Shown here: positions 1-6,862 of the stretch, piece after piece
Numbering within the stretch: the stretch's first letter is position 1
How the letters are laid out: every line of letters begins with the position of its first letter
From: Pseudothermotoga sp.
GTDB lineage: Bacteria > Thermotogota > Thermotogae > Thermotogales > DSM-5069
Direction of reading: 5' to 3'
Length of the DNA: 8,247 bases
NCBI GenBank assembly: GCA_028276125.1
Contig: JAPYWY010000065.1
Coordinates: 1-8,247, forward strand
Translations under genes and position numbers: made by a program
Notes under the pieces: model-generated
Databases searched by the model: none
The model's input: only the letters and a program-made list of their open reading frames with translations
Told to the model about the DNA's origin: nothing

Positions 1-1556
1 CCGTGCTCGTGTTGTGTTATACCCATCGAGTAAACGATGGCTGCCTTTTCGGCCGAACCATAGAGTCGAGCGGCCTCTATGATTTTCTCTTTGGGAACGC
101 CTGTTACCTTCTCAACGTATTCCGGGGTGTATTTCTCAACGGCTTTCTTGACCTCTTGGAAACCGCTAGTCCTCTTTGAAACGAACTCCTCATCGATCAG
201 ATTCTCCTTGATTATGACGTGCAACAAGCCATTGAACAGGGCCACATCCGTGCCGGGTCGATGCCTGAGCCAGATCGTTGCGTATTTCACAAGCTCGATC
301 TTTCTCGGGTCTGCAACTATCAGTTTCGCTCCTCTTCTGACGGCTTTCTTGATGCGAGAGCCATAAACGGGATGGGCCTCCGTCGTGTTCGAACCAGTCA
401 CCAAGATGACGTCAGCGTTGAGTATATCCTTCAAATTGTTTGTCATGGCGCCGCTGCCGAACGCCCTCGCCAAACCCGCGACAGTCGAGGCATGGCAAAG
501 TCTTGCACAGTGATCAACGTTGGGCGTTTTCAAAACGGCGCGAGCAAATTTCTGCATCAGGTAGTTTTCCTCGTTGGTGCACTTTGCTGACGAGAGTACT
601 CCCACTGCCTCTGGCCCATACTTGTTGATGATTCTTTTCAAGTTTTCAGCAACGAAATCGAGCGCTTCTTCCCATGAAGACTCAACGAACACTCCATCTC
701 TCTTTATCAGCGGCCTTTTCAATCTTGCTGGATCGTTCACGAAATCCAGTCCGAACTTGCCTTTCACACAGGTCGCCACACCGTCGTTAACGTCTGGGTT
801 GATGGGTGAGCCGTGAACCCTCACTACCTCAGATTTCTTCTTGTCAACGTAAACATCTATTTGACAACCTACCCCACAGTAAGGACAAGTGGTGGTTGCC
901 TTTGACACATTCCACCAGCGCGCCTTCCCGAGTGCCGGTTTTTCGACGATCGCTCCAACAGGACAAACTGTTGCGCACTGCCCGCAGAAAACGCATCCGC
1001 TTTCGATCAACGGCATTCCAAAAGCTGGTTGCGGCAGGGTTTGATAACCTCTCTCAACCATTGAATAGATGGACATGTTCTCTATTTCATCACAGACCCT
1101 GACGCACAGCTGACACTGCACACATTTGTTAAGATCTCTCACAATGAAAGGATCTGCATCATCTATCGGTAAACCCCTGAGTTGTACTTGTTCTGCTGGT
1201 ACCTTCACATCGTACGTGTAGGCAAGACTTTGAAGGACACAGTTGCCATTCGCGTCACAGGTCATGCAATCGTTCGGATGGGACAACAGGAGCAAGTGAA
1301 TGATGGTCTTTCTCGCGTTGAGAACCCTGTTGGTTGTTGTGTAGACCTTCATACCGTCCGAAACTTTCGTTGTACAAGCAGTTTGGAGGTTTCTAAAACC
1401 TTCCACTTCGACCACACATACCCTGCAAGCACCTATGGGTTCCAGAGCTGGATTGTGGCAGAGAACTGGGATATCTATCCCATTTTCCACGGCCACGTCG
1501 TAGATAGTTTGCCCTGGCCGGGCTTCATACTCGCGGTTATCGATGAATATCCTCAT
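1..1556 (-). CDS. fdhA: Formate dehydrogenase alpha subunit, Mo/W-bisMGD, NuoG-like N-terminus (3' end off window)
   Basis: This is the first 518 residues of a large formate dehydrogenase catalytic subunit, which oxidises formate to CO2 (or the reverse) and passes electrons along an iron-sulfur chain to partner subunits. Reading from the start: a plant-type [2Fe-2S] site (C33, C44, C47, C61); a His-type [4Fe-4S] site (H93, C97, C100, C106); two ferredoxin clusters (C145/148/151/155 and C188/191/194/198); then the molybdopterin domain with its own [4Fe-4S] site (C224, C227, C231, C263). Cys354-His355 in the context ARLCHAS sits where formate dehydrogenases carry Sec/Cys-His, so this is a cysteine enzyme (TGC codon, no UGA). 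The ATG start has a near-perfect Shine-Dalgarno (AAAGGAGGTG, 1571 down to 1562). Such enzymes usually work in the cytoplasm with NuoE/NuoF-like NAD(P)H or ferredoxin partners; none is upstream, so they may lie beyond the left edge. A related family, the NuoG-like subunits without an active site, is excluded by Cys-His. Whether the metal is Mo or W is not visible. Confidence 0.93.
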   Translation of the reverse strand, partial: MRIFIDNREYEARPGQTIYDVAVENGIDIPVLCHNPALEPIGACRVCVVEVEGFRNLQTACTTKVSDGMKVYTTTNRVLNARKTIIHLLLLSHPNDCMTCDANGNCVLQSLAYTYDVKVPAEQVQLRGLPIDDADPFIVRDLNKCVQCQLCVRVCDEIENMSIYSMVERGYQTLPQPAFGMPLIESGCVFCGQCATVCPVGAIVEKPALGKARWWNVSKATTTCPYCGVGCQIDVYVDKKKSEVVRVHGSPINPDVNDGVATCVKGKFGLDFVNDPARLKRPLIKRDGVFVESSWEEALDFVAENLKRIINKYGPEAVGVLSSAKCTNEENYLMQKFARAVLKTPNVDHCARLCHASTVAGLARAFGSGAMTNNLKDILNADVILVTGSNTTEAHPVYGSRIKKAVRRGAKLIVADPRKIELVKYATIWLRHRPGTDVALFNGLLHVIIKENLIDEEFVSKRTSGFQEVKKAVEKYTPEYVEKVTGVPKEKIIEAARLYGSAEKAAIVYSMGITQHEH

Positions 1557-1561
1557 GCTCA

Positions 1562-1571
1562 CACCTCCTTT
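1562..1571 (-). promoter_or_regulatory. Ribosome binding site of fdhA
   Basis: On the minus strand this reads AAAGGAGGTG, an almost full match to the 16S anti-Shine-Dalgarno, 5 nt before the ATG at 1556. Its first four bases are part of the downstream arm of the adjacent inverted repeat. Confidence 0.85.
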
Positions 1572-1590
1572 GGTAGTAATGATACCAAAG
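1568..1590 (-). repeat. Inverted repeat / stem-loop abutting the fdhA ribosome binding site
   Basis: Perfect 8-bp arms CTTTGGTA and TACCAAAG are separated by 7 nt. In the mRNA the second arm contains the AAAG that begins the Shine-Dalgarno, so the hairpin would hold its edge while leaving most of GAGGTG free. It can equally be a dyad operator for a repressor. It is not a terminator: no U-run follows. Whether it is RNA or DNA that acts here cannot be told from sequence. Confidence 0.6.
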
Positions 1591-1623
1591 ACCTACAAGG
1601 TGGAATCGAAGATCAGGACATAC

Positions 1624-2241
1624 TCACAAAAGCTTCTGATCCAAATGGCACGTGTCGTTCAGGTAAACCAGTCTCACCCTGTCCTCAAACTCGATCAAGC
1701 TCATCGAAGCGTTGTCGAGCCTGAAATTTCTGAACTCAGTCAAGGGTAGTCTCAAAACCCAGCAGATCAGTGCACGCAAAGACAAGGCATGTGACACGAC
1801 AGCAACTGATTCGAAGGGTCTTTGCAGTAAGTCGTCGAGGAATTGAACCACACGGTTTTGAACGCTTTGCAAAGATTCCACACCATCTATTTGAGCGAGC
1901 GGGTCTGTCGACCAAAGCTGATACTCTCTTTGGAATCTCTGCAGCGTTTCTTGCATCGTCAAGCCGTTCCACAGCGATATCTCGCACTCCCTCAATCTTT
2001 CGTCCACCACAACGGGAACTTTGAGTATTTCACCGATCACACTTGCGGTTTGGTACGCCCTCGAGAGTGGGCTCGAATAAAGGATCTGTACGTTCTGCTT
2101 TGAAAGTCTTTGGGCAGTCCTTCGAGCCTCTTCAAAACCTGCTTGGTTCAGTGGAACATCGCAGTTGCCCTGCCACAGACCCAAATCGTTCCAGTCGGTT
2201 CTACCGTGGCGAACGAGAAAGACCTTCAAGACTACCACCAT
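1624..2241 (-). CDS. Histidine phosphatase family protein (phosphoglycerate mutase-like)
   Basis: A complete 205-residue member of the histidine phosphatase superfamily, branch 1. The catalytic motif LVRHGRT places the phospho-accepting His at residue 12; Arg61 in SSPLSRAYQTA, Glu87 in the ECEISLWNG segment and the second His at 151 in VVSHALSLR complete the usual pocket. The C-terminal LNDTCHL is typical of small phosphatases of the CobC/alpha-ribazole phosphatase or PhoE type rather than of true glycolytic mutases, so a cytoplasmic phosphomonoesterase is more likely; the substrate is not recognisable. Start choice is uncertain: the ATG at 2241 has GCAGG directly against it, which is too close, while a TTG at codon 5 (2229) has GGTGG 5 nt upstream and would give the common MKVFLVRHG beginning. 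It precedes fdhA by 67 nt on the same strand and could be co-transcribed, but no functional link is evident. Confidence 0.88.
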   Translation of the reverse strand: MVVVLKVFLVRHGRTDWNDLGLWQGNCDVPLNQAGFEEARRTAQRLSKQNVQILYSSPLSRAYQTASVIGEILKVPVVVDERLRECEISLWNGLTMQETLQRFQREYQLWSTDPLAQIDGVESLQSVQNRVVQFLDDLLQRPFESVAVVSHALSLRALICWVLRLPLTEFRNFRLDNASMSLIEFEDRVRLVYLNDTCHLDQKLL

Positions 2242-2247
2242 CCTGCA

Positions 2248-2261
2248 TTTGTTGATACAAA
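2248..2261. repeat. Small inverted repeat at the predicted phosphatase transcription start
   Basis: TTTGT and ACAAA arms flank a 4-nt centre (TGAT). It overlaps the expected +1 of the minus-strand promoter, a position suited to an operator, but five bases per arm is short enough to occur by chance. Confidence 0.3.
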
Positions 2262-2264
2262 CAC

Positions 2265-2293
2265 ATTATAAGATCGAGTGATGGATCTGTCTT
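2265..2293 (-). promoter_or_regulatory. Promoter for the histidine phosphatase gene (AAGACA-17-TATAAT)
   Basis: On the minus strand a perfect -10 TATAAT (2270-2265) lies 17 nt after AAGACA (2293-2288), four of six matches to the -35 consensus. Predicted transcription start is near 2258, giving a leader of about 17-30 nt. It may also serve fdhA downstream. Confidence 0.65.
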
Positions 2294-2322
2294 GTTTCTC
2301 CGTTGAATTTTTGTGTTACATT
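2292..2322 (+). promoter_or_regulatory. Weak candidate promoter for udk
   Basis: TTGTTT (2292-2297) is followed by TTACAT (2316-2321) at 18 nt, with TG just before it; reading TACATT at 2317 instead gives an extended -10 arrangement. The match is only moderate. The 120-nt divergent region holds this, the minus-strand promoter and the udk ribosome binding site. Confidence 0.35.
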
Positions 2323-2361
2323 CTCTTGTGAGAAACATCGTGAACGCAGGGAGGTTGGGCC

Positions 2362-2979
2362 TTGGTCCTCATCGGAATAGGTGGTGGAACTGGCTCAGGG
2401 AAGACAACCGTCGCGAGAAGGATTGCGCAGTCTCTGGGTGAGGAAAAGTGTGCGATCTTACCCATGGACAACTACTACAGGGACATGAGCCATCTACGGA
2501 TCGAAGAGCGAAGGCTGTTGAATTACGATCATCCTGACGTGATAGAGTATCGACTGCTCGTCGAGCACCTTCAGAGGTTGCTCCGCGGCGAGACCGTTCA
2601 GATCCCCACTTACGACTTCGTCACCTACACGAGGAAGCCTGAGACCGTGAATTTCGCGCCGAAAAAAGTGGTCTTGGTCGAAGGTATCTTCGCGTTGTAT
2701 TACGAAGAACTCAGAAGGTTGTACGAGCTTTCTTTGTATGTGGATGCGGAAAGCGACATCAGGTTCATACGTAGGTTGATGCGTGATATGAACGAGAGGG
2801 GAAGAAGTGTCGAGAGCGTTGTGAACCAGTACTTGAGCACGGTCAAGCCCATGCACGATGCGTACGTTGAACCGACGAAGCGCTACGCGGACATCGTCGT
2901 GCCGAAAGGTGGTCACAACGACAGGGCCATCGAGGTCGTCGTGAACTACATAACCAAGAGACTGGAGAGAGAAACATGA
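2362..2979 (+). CDS. udk: Uridine kinase
   Basis: This 205-residue protein phosphorylates uridine (and usually cytidine) with ATP or GTP in pyrimidine salvage, in the cytoplasm. The P-loop GGTGSGKT is at residues 8-15; MDNYYRDM (35-42) is the family's DxYY segment; NYDHPD (54-59), PTYDF (82-86) and VEGIFAL (107-112) follow in the order seen in uridine kinases, and the RRLMRD region (137-142) is the lid arginine motif. Length matches the family (about 205-215). The TTG start is supported by GGAGGT at 2350-2355, 6 nt before it, and places the P-loop at the usual distance from the N-terminus. The ATGA at 2976-2979 overlaps its stop with the start of the next gene, so the two are translationally coupled. 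Phosphoribulokinase is a related fold but the motifs here are those of Udk. Confidence 0.95.
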   Translation: MVLIGIGGGTGSGKTTVARRIAQSLGEEKCAILPMDNYYRDMSHLRIEERRLLNYDHPDVIEYRLLVEHLQRLLRGETVQIPTYDFVTYTRKPETVNFAPKKVVLVEGIFALYYEELRRLYELSLYVDAESDIRFIRRLMRDMNERGRSVESVVNQYLSTVKPMHDAYVEPTKRYADIVVPKGGHNDRAIEVVVNYITKRLERET

Positions 2980-5384
2980 GGAAACTCGTCTTGTTCTTTC
3001 TGTTGCTTTGTTCAATGCTGTGGGCTGCAGGCAGTTTCAACATGGTATCGACGAAACATTTGGACATACTGTACGACGATGGCTTAGAACGAGTGGCGTA
3101 CAGGCTCTATCGAAAGGCGGACGAAATCTTTGTGCGCTTCACGTTGGAGTTCAAAAGCGCCCCGCGTACGAGACCAAAGGTCTATCTGCTCAAGTCCGAC
3201 CTTTCCAACGGCTATGCCAACCCGTTGAACAACGTGATCGTGATCTACGTCAGCGACATGGACCCTTACCAGTTCACCGCAAGATATGAAGATTGGGTCG
3301 TCTTTTGCTTCGTTCACGAACTCGCACACATCTTCTTAGCCAACCAGTTTTCTCCTTACATCGATCCATTGAGTGTTTTCGGTCACGCCGTCGCCGCGGC
3401 GGTTCAATCTATCTTGACACCGCTGTATTTACACGAGGGTGTGGCGATCAAATATGAATCGAGGGAAGGTGAGGGTAGAGCGAACGATGCGTTGTTCGAG
3501 CTGTACAGGAAGAATGCTCTTGCGAGCGAAATAGGCTTGAAGTTTGCATCTTCCGTAAACACGGTTCGCTTCACACCCGGCGGGGCGAGTTACACGTTGG
3601 GATACACGCTGTTGAAGTCTCTCGAGGAAAAAAGGGAAGGCGCTGTGAACGAACTGATAGAGAGTTTTTCGCGCGATCCTCTCGCGACCTTTTACAGACA
3701 TTTGAGAAGGTTTGCTTCTTTTGACGAAATCCAAAACTGGCTGAGCACCGAGATCGAAATCGAGGGAGAAAGGTTGACAGATCTTTCCCTGATCCCGAGC
3801 AAGCTCAATCTGGAGATGTGGAGGGTGTACTACGCCTTCAGAGGGTACGACGCACCCGGTGCGATCTACTTCTATGACATTTTCGAAGGAAAGAACCATA
3901 AGCTCGTTGAAGTGGCTGACATCGTGAGTTTCGCGGTCAACTCGAAGCGGGAGTTGGCGATCGTCAGGAGAACCGTGAAGGATGGCAGGTACGTCAACAA
4001 GTTGTATCTGTGGAAGGGTTCAGTGAGAGAAACGAACATTGAACATGTCATCGACGTGGCTTGGTTCGACGATGAAAACCTTGTACTGATCGTTCAACAG
4101 AACGACGTTAGAAAGATCGTACTCTTCAACGTGAGAACCTCTTCGACACAGGAGCTTCAAATTCCTCAGGAAATCGTTCCGCTGCAGATCGCGGCGTCCA
4201 AAGACTGCGTCGTCTTCACGGGCAAAAAAGCAAAGAGTATCGATCTTTATATGCTTCAAAACGGTTCTCTGACGAGGCTAACTAACGATGGCACGGCGAA
4301 GCTCTCGCCGATTTTTGTGGGCGATGTGCTCTATTTTGTTGCCGAAACGAACGGTGAACTCCGCGCTCACAAGCTGGATCTCTCCACGAACCGAATCTAC
4401 GAAATTGGGGTGAAGAATTGCGTAGCTGCGGTGGAGTGGGAGGGCAAGATCTTTTCGATCAAACCACTACCGAATGGACACGCGCTTTTTTCAGAACCCG
4501 CAAGAACGGCTCTTCGAAGTTCCACAGCGACCGAAACGTTCATCACAGTCAGTTCGAAGCCAGAGGAAATGACGCTGATTCCAAAAAGAATCTACGATTC
4601 GATGAAGCTCAGATTCCTTCTGCCATTTCCTTACGTCGATCCTGCTGAGAACGACTTGGGTGTCGGTGCTTACATCGGTTTCTGGGATGACTTGAACGAC
4701 AACATCGCAACAGTTGCCCTTCTCAAAACGATGAAGTCTCATTGGGCAAACATGACGTTCACTTCCTCAAGCGGTCTGGCGATGTCTTTCGAGGCAGTGA
4801 ACGAGTATCTCGCTTTCGATGTGACCGTTTCTGATTCGAACTATAATGCGTTGAGAAACGATGTGCTCTTTTCAACCGTCGGTCTTGCAGTCCAACGCGA
4901 TGGATTGACACCGAGATTTGCACTCGGCTATGCCTATGGGACCGTTGGTGGAGTGGTGCATCTTCACAGGTTCGCGGACTTTTCCTTCACGATCGGACTG
5001 TTGCCAAACATGCACTTCGAACTCTCGAAAGCGTTCGCTTTCAAGCAGTTGTTGTTTGAGGTGCGTGGAGGGTTCGGACCCTCGGGACTGGACTTTTCCA
5101 CGAGCGCGGTTCTACCCGCGATCAAGACGAATCTGGGAAGTTTCGACGGTTTTCTGGGCCTGGACAGTTTCGCGGTGAGCTTCGGCATGGTTCAGGGTCA
5201 TAACGAGGAGTACTGGGCGAGGGTCGATTTCAACGCGCATGTTTCTTATCAAATTCCGTTGAGACCTTACGTGAAGGTTGGATTGAGGCATGAGAAGTTC
5301 TTCATCCAAATCGGTTTTGAGGACGTTATCAGCAGCTTTCTCAGGATCAAACGGGATCATGCTATAATTTCGGCAGCGAGGTGA
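2976..5384 (+). CDS. Exported peptidase-MA-like / beta-propeller / beta-barrel-like protein
   Basis: An 802-residue protein of unknown function. Residues 1-19 are a signal peptide (MRK, hydrophobic core, cleavage probably near AAG), so it is exported. Residues 100-160 hold a gluzincin-type zinc site: HELAH (114-118) and, 36 residues later, LHEGVA with Glu154 as likely third ligand, as in the peptidase MA-like family. Residues about 280-510 contain repeated short beta-strand units (for example LYMLQNGSLTRLT, LDLSTNRIYEI) resembling a TolB/WD40-type propeller. From about 545 to the end the chain is a series of alternating amphipathic strands with glycine and aromatic residues, as in outer-membrane barrels; it does not end in the classical terminal Phe. 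A similar order (peptidase MA, propeller, BamA-like barrel) is known to me from some Bacteroidetes-type proteins. It is coupled to udk by ATGA, with GGAGAG 6 nt before the start. The barrel is inference; the zinc motif and signal peptide are seen directly. Confidence 0.8.
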   Translation: MRKLVLFFLLLCSMLWAAGSFNMVSTKHLDILYDDGLERVAYRLYRKADEIFVRFTLEFKSAPRTRPKVYLLKSDLSNGYANPLNNVIVIYVSDMDPYQFTARYEDWVVFCFVHELAHIFLANQFSPYIDPLSVFGHAVAAAVQSILTPLYLHEGVAIKYESREGEGRANDALFELYRKNALASEIGLKFASSVNTVRFTPGGASYTLGYTLLKSLEEKREGAVNELIESFSRDPLATFYRHLRRFASFDEIQNWLSTEIEIEGERLTDLSLIPSKLNLEMWRVYYAFRGYDAPGAIYFYDIFEGKNHKLVEVADIVSFAVNSKRELAIVRRTVKDGRYVNKLYLWKGSVRETNIEHVIDVAWFDDENLVLIVQQNDVRKIVLFNVRTSSTQELQIPQEIVPLQIAASKDCVVFTGKKAKSIDLYMLQNGSLTRLTNDGTAKLSPIFVGDVLYFVAETNGELRAHKLDLSTNRIYEIGVKNCVAAVEWEGKIFSIKPLPNGHALFSEPARTALRSSTATETFITVSSKPEEMTLIPKRIYDSMKLRFLLPFPYVDPAENDLGVGAYIGFWDDLNDNIATVALLKTMKSHWANMTFTSSSGLAMSFEAVNEYLAFDVTVSDSNYNALRNDVLFSTVGLAVQRDGLTPRFALGYAYGTVGGVVHLHRFADFSFTIGLLPNMHFELSKAFAFKQLLFEVRGGFGPSGLDFSTSAVLPAIKTNLGSFDGFLGLDSFAVSFGMVQGHNEEYWARVDFNAHVSYQIPLRPYVKVGLRHEKFFIQIGFEDVISSFLRIKRDHAIISAAR
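5360..5368 (+). promoter_or_regulatory. Extended -10 promoter for glgA-galT inside the upstream gene
   Basis: TGCTATAAT is a perfect extended -10 element within the last codons of the exported protein gene. No good -35 is seen at 16-18 nt, which is usual for extended -10 promoters. Transcription would begin near 5375, about 15 nt before the glgA start, leaving just the Shine-Dalgarno in the leader. Confidence 0.6.
5378..5384 (+). promoter_or_regulatory. Ribosome binding site of glgA overlapping the upstream stop
   Basis: GAGGTGA contains the TGA stop of the upstream gene and lies 5 nt before the GTG at 5390. It decides the start: the in-frame GTG at 5381 is inside this element and cannot be the start. 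Confidence 0.7.
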
Positions 5385-5389
5385 AAGCC

Positions 5390-6850
5390 GTGAAGGTTGC
5401 GATGATCGCTTACGAGGTTTATCCCTTTGCAAAGGTGGGAGGCCTTGCAGACGTCCTCGGAGCTTTACCGAAGGCCATAGAAAAGAGCGGGGCGAAGGTG
5501 ACGATATTCATGCCCTTACACAAGGTCGTGCTCAAGAACAGTCAAAAGTTCGGTTATCAACTGAGTGAAATTGCTAAATCCATCCCTGTTGAGAACGTTC
5601 AGACCAAGGAAACCTTCGATCTTTACAGATCACAGCTTCCAAGCTCCAGCGTGACGGTTTACTTCATCGCCAACGACTATTATTTTTCCGCGGAGAACGT
5701 CTACGAGGGTCCCGATCTTGCCGAACAAGCGATATTCTTCTCGGCTGCGTCGATTCAAGCCATGAGGCATCTGTCCGAGCAGTTCGACGTCGTGCACGCG
5801 CACGACTGGCAGACCGGGTTGGTGCCCGTCTATCTCAAGACGCTCTACAGGGTCGATCCGTTCTTCAGTCGCACGGCGATCGTTTTCACGATCCACAACC
5901 TTGGCTATCAAGGTATCTTCAGTCCGAACTACATGAAGTTCGCCGGCCTGCCGGGTTATCTGTTCAACATAGATGGGCTCGAGTTCTACGGAAAGATCAA
6001 CTTCCTCAAAGGTGGCATACTCTTCAGCGACATCGTCACGACGGTGAGCCCCACTTACGCTCAAGAGATACAGACGGAAGAGTACGGTGAGAAGCTCGAT
6101 GGAGTGTTGAGGCTCAGGTCGGAAGACCTCTACGGGATACTGAACGGGATAGACTACGAGGAGTTCAATCCCGCAACGGACAGGAGAATATACGTCAACT
6201 ACGACATCAACAACATAGAGAAGAAGTATGAAAACAAGAAGATGTTGCAGAAAGAACTGAACCTCCCAACGAGAGAGGATGTTCCGTTGATCGGCATGAT
6301 AAACAGATTGGTCGATCAGAAAGGGTTGGACCTCATAGAAAAGATCGCCGATTATTTGTTCCTCTTCGATCTGCAGTTCGTCGTGCTCGGTACGGGGGAG
6401 AAGAAGTACGAAGAGATGTTCCAACAGCTCCAGAGAAAGTACCCGAGCAAAGTTTCCAGCAACATAAAGTTCGACGTAGAACTTGCGCAGAAGATCTACG
6501 CCGGCTGTGACATGTTCTTGATGCCTTCTCGCTACGAACCGTGCGGATTGGGTCAGATGTACAGTCTCAGGTACGGAACCATACCGATAGTCCGTTACAC
6601 GGGTGGTTTGGCTGACACCGTGAAGGAATACGATCCGGAGACTGGTTTGGGCAACGGCTTCGGGTTCAGGGAGTACGATCCAGCACATTTGTTCATGGCC
6701 GTTGCGAAGGCGGTTCATTTCTACAAGAACGAGAAACAGCATTGGAAGAGAATCGTTCAGAACGCGATACAGACGGATGTGTCTTGGGAACGATCGGCGA
6801 AGCAGTACGTGAGAGTCTATCAAGAAGCTCTGAAAAAAAGAAGGGTATGA
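5390..6850 (+). CDS. glgA: Glycogen synthase (GT5 family)
   Basis: A complete 486-residue glycogen synthase that transfers glucose from ADP-glucose (bacterial enzymes; some also use UDP-glucose) to the growing alpha-1,4-glucan. The N-terminal AKVGGLADV (14-22, Lys15) is the KxGGL sugar-nucleotide motif; HAHDWQT (136-142) and TIHNLGYQG (167-175) belong to the first Rossmann domain; NRLVDQKG (305-312, Arg306, Lys311) and YEPCGLGQ (382-389, Glu383) followed by TGGLADTV form the second domain's catalytic and nucleotide site. The order and length fit GT5 enzymes, and 486 residues is the length I recall for the Thermotoga maritima protein. The start is GTG at 5390. The galT-like gene follows after 12 nt, implying co-transcription. 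No glgB or glgC is in the window. The run of seven A near the end (about 6832) encodes LKKRRV and needs no frameshift. Confidence 0.96.
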   Translation: MKVAMIAYEVYPFAKVGGLADVLGALPKAIEKSGAKVTIFMPLHKVVLKNSQKFGYQLSEIAKSIPVENVQTKETFDLYRSQLPSSSVTVYFIANDYYFSAENVYEGPDLAEQAIFFSAASIQAMRHLSEQFDVVHAHDWQTGLVPVYLKTLYRVDPFFSRTAIVFTIHNLGYQGIFSPNYMKFAGLPGYLFNIDGLEFYGKINFLKGGILFSDIVTTVSPTYAQEIQTEEYGEKLDGVLRLRSEDLYGILNGIDYEEFNPATDRRIYVNYDINNIEKKYENKKMLQKELNLPTREDVPLIGMINRLVDQKGLDLIEKIADYLFLFDLQFVVLGTGEKKYEEMFQQLQRKYPSKVSSNIKFDVELAQKIYAGCDMFLMPSRYEPCGLGQMYSLRYGTIPIVRYTGGLADTVKEYDPETGLGNGFGFREYDPAHLFMAVAKAVHFYKNEKQHWKRIVQNAIQTDVSWERSAKQYVRVYQEALKKRRV

Positions 6851-6855
6851 GGAGG
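6850..6855 (+). promoter_or_regulatory. Ribosome binding site of galT
   Basis: AGGAGG overlaps the last base of the glgA stop and lies 7 nt before the galT ATG, so translation of the two genes is probably linked. Confidence 0.8.
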
Positions 6856-6862
6856 AAAAGGG

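Noticed and set aside
1203..1270. Selenocysteine or other recoding in the formate dehydrogenase
   Set aside because: No in-frame TGA occurs in the 518 codons present, and the catalytic position is an ordinary TGC codon (near 495-497).
1182..1724. A 180-codon plus-strand frame opposite fdhA
   Set aside because: The minus strand here encodes conserved iron-sulfur motifs of formate dehydrogenase; the plus-strand frame has no family features.
2494..3015. A 173-codon minus-strand frame opposite udk
   Set aside because: It is a shadow of the uridine kinase gene with no independent start signal.
2976..3032. Lipoprotein signal with Cys12 of the exported protein
   Set aside because: The residues before Cys12 are LLL, which does not fit a lipobox (small residue needed at -1), and the hydrophobic core continues past it.
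6830..6850. A-run near the end of glgA as a programmed frameshift site
   Set aside because: GlgA already has the expected length and ends normally; the following AGGAGG is explained as the galT ribosome binding site.
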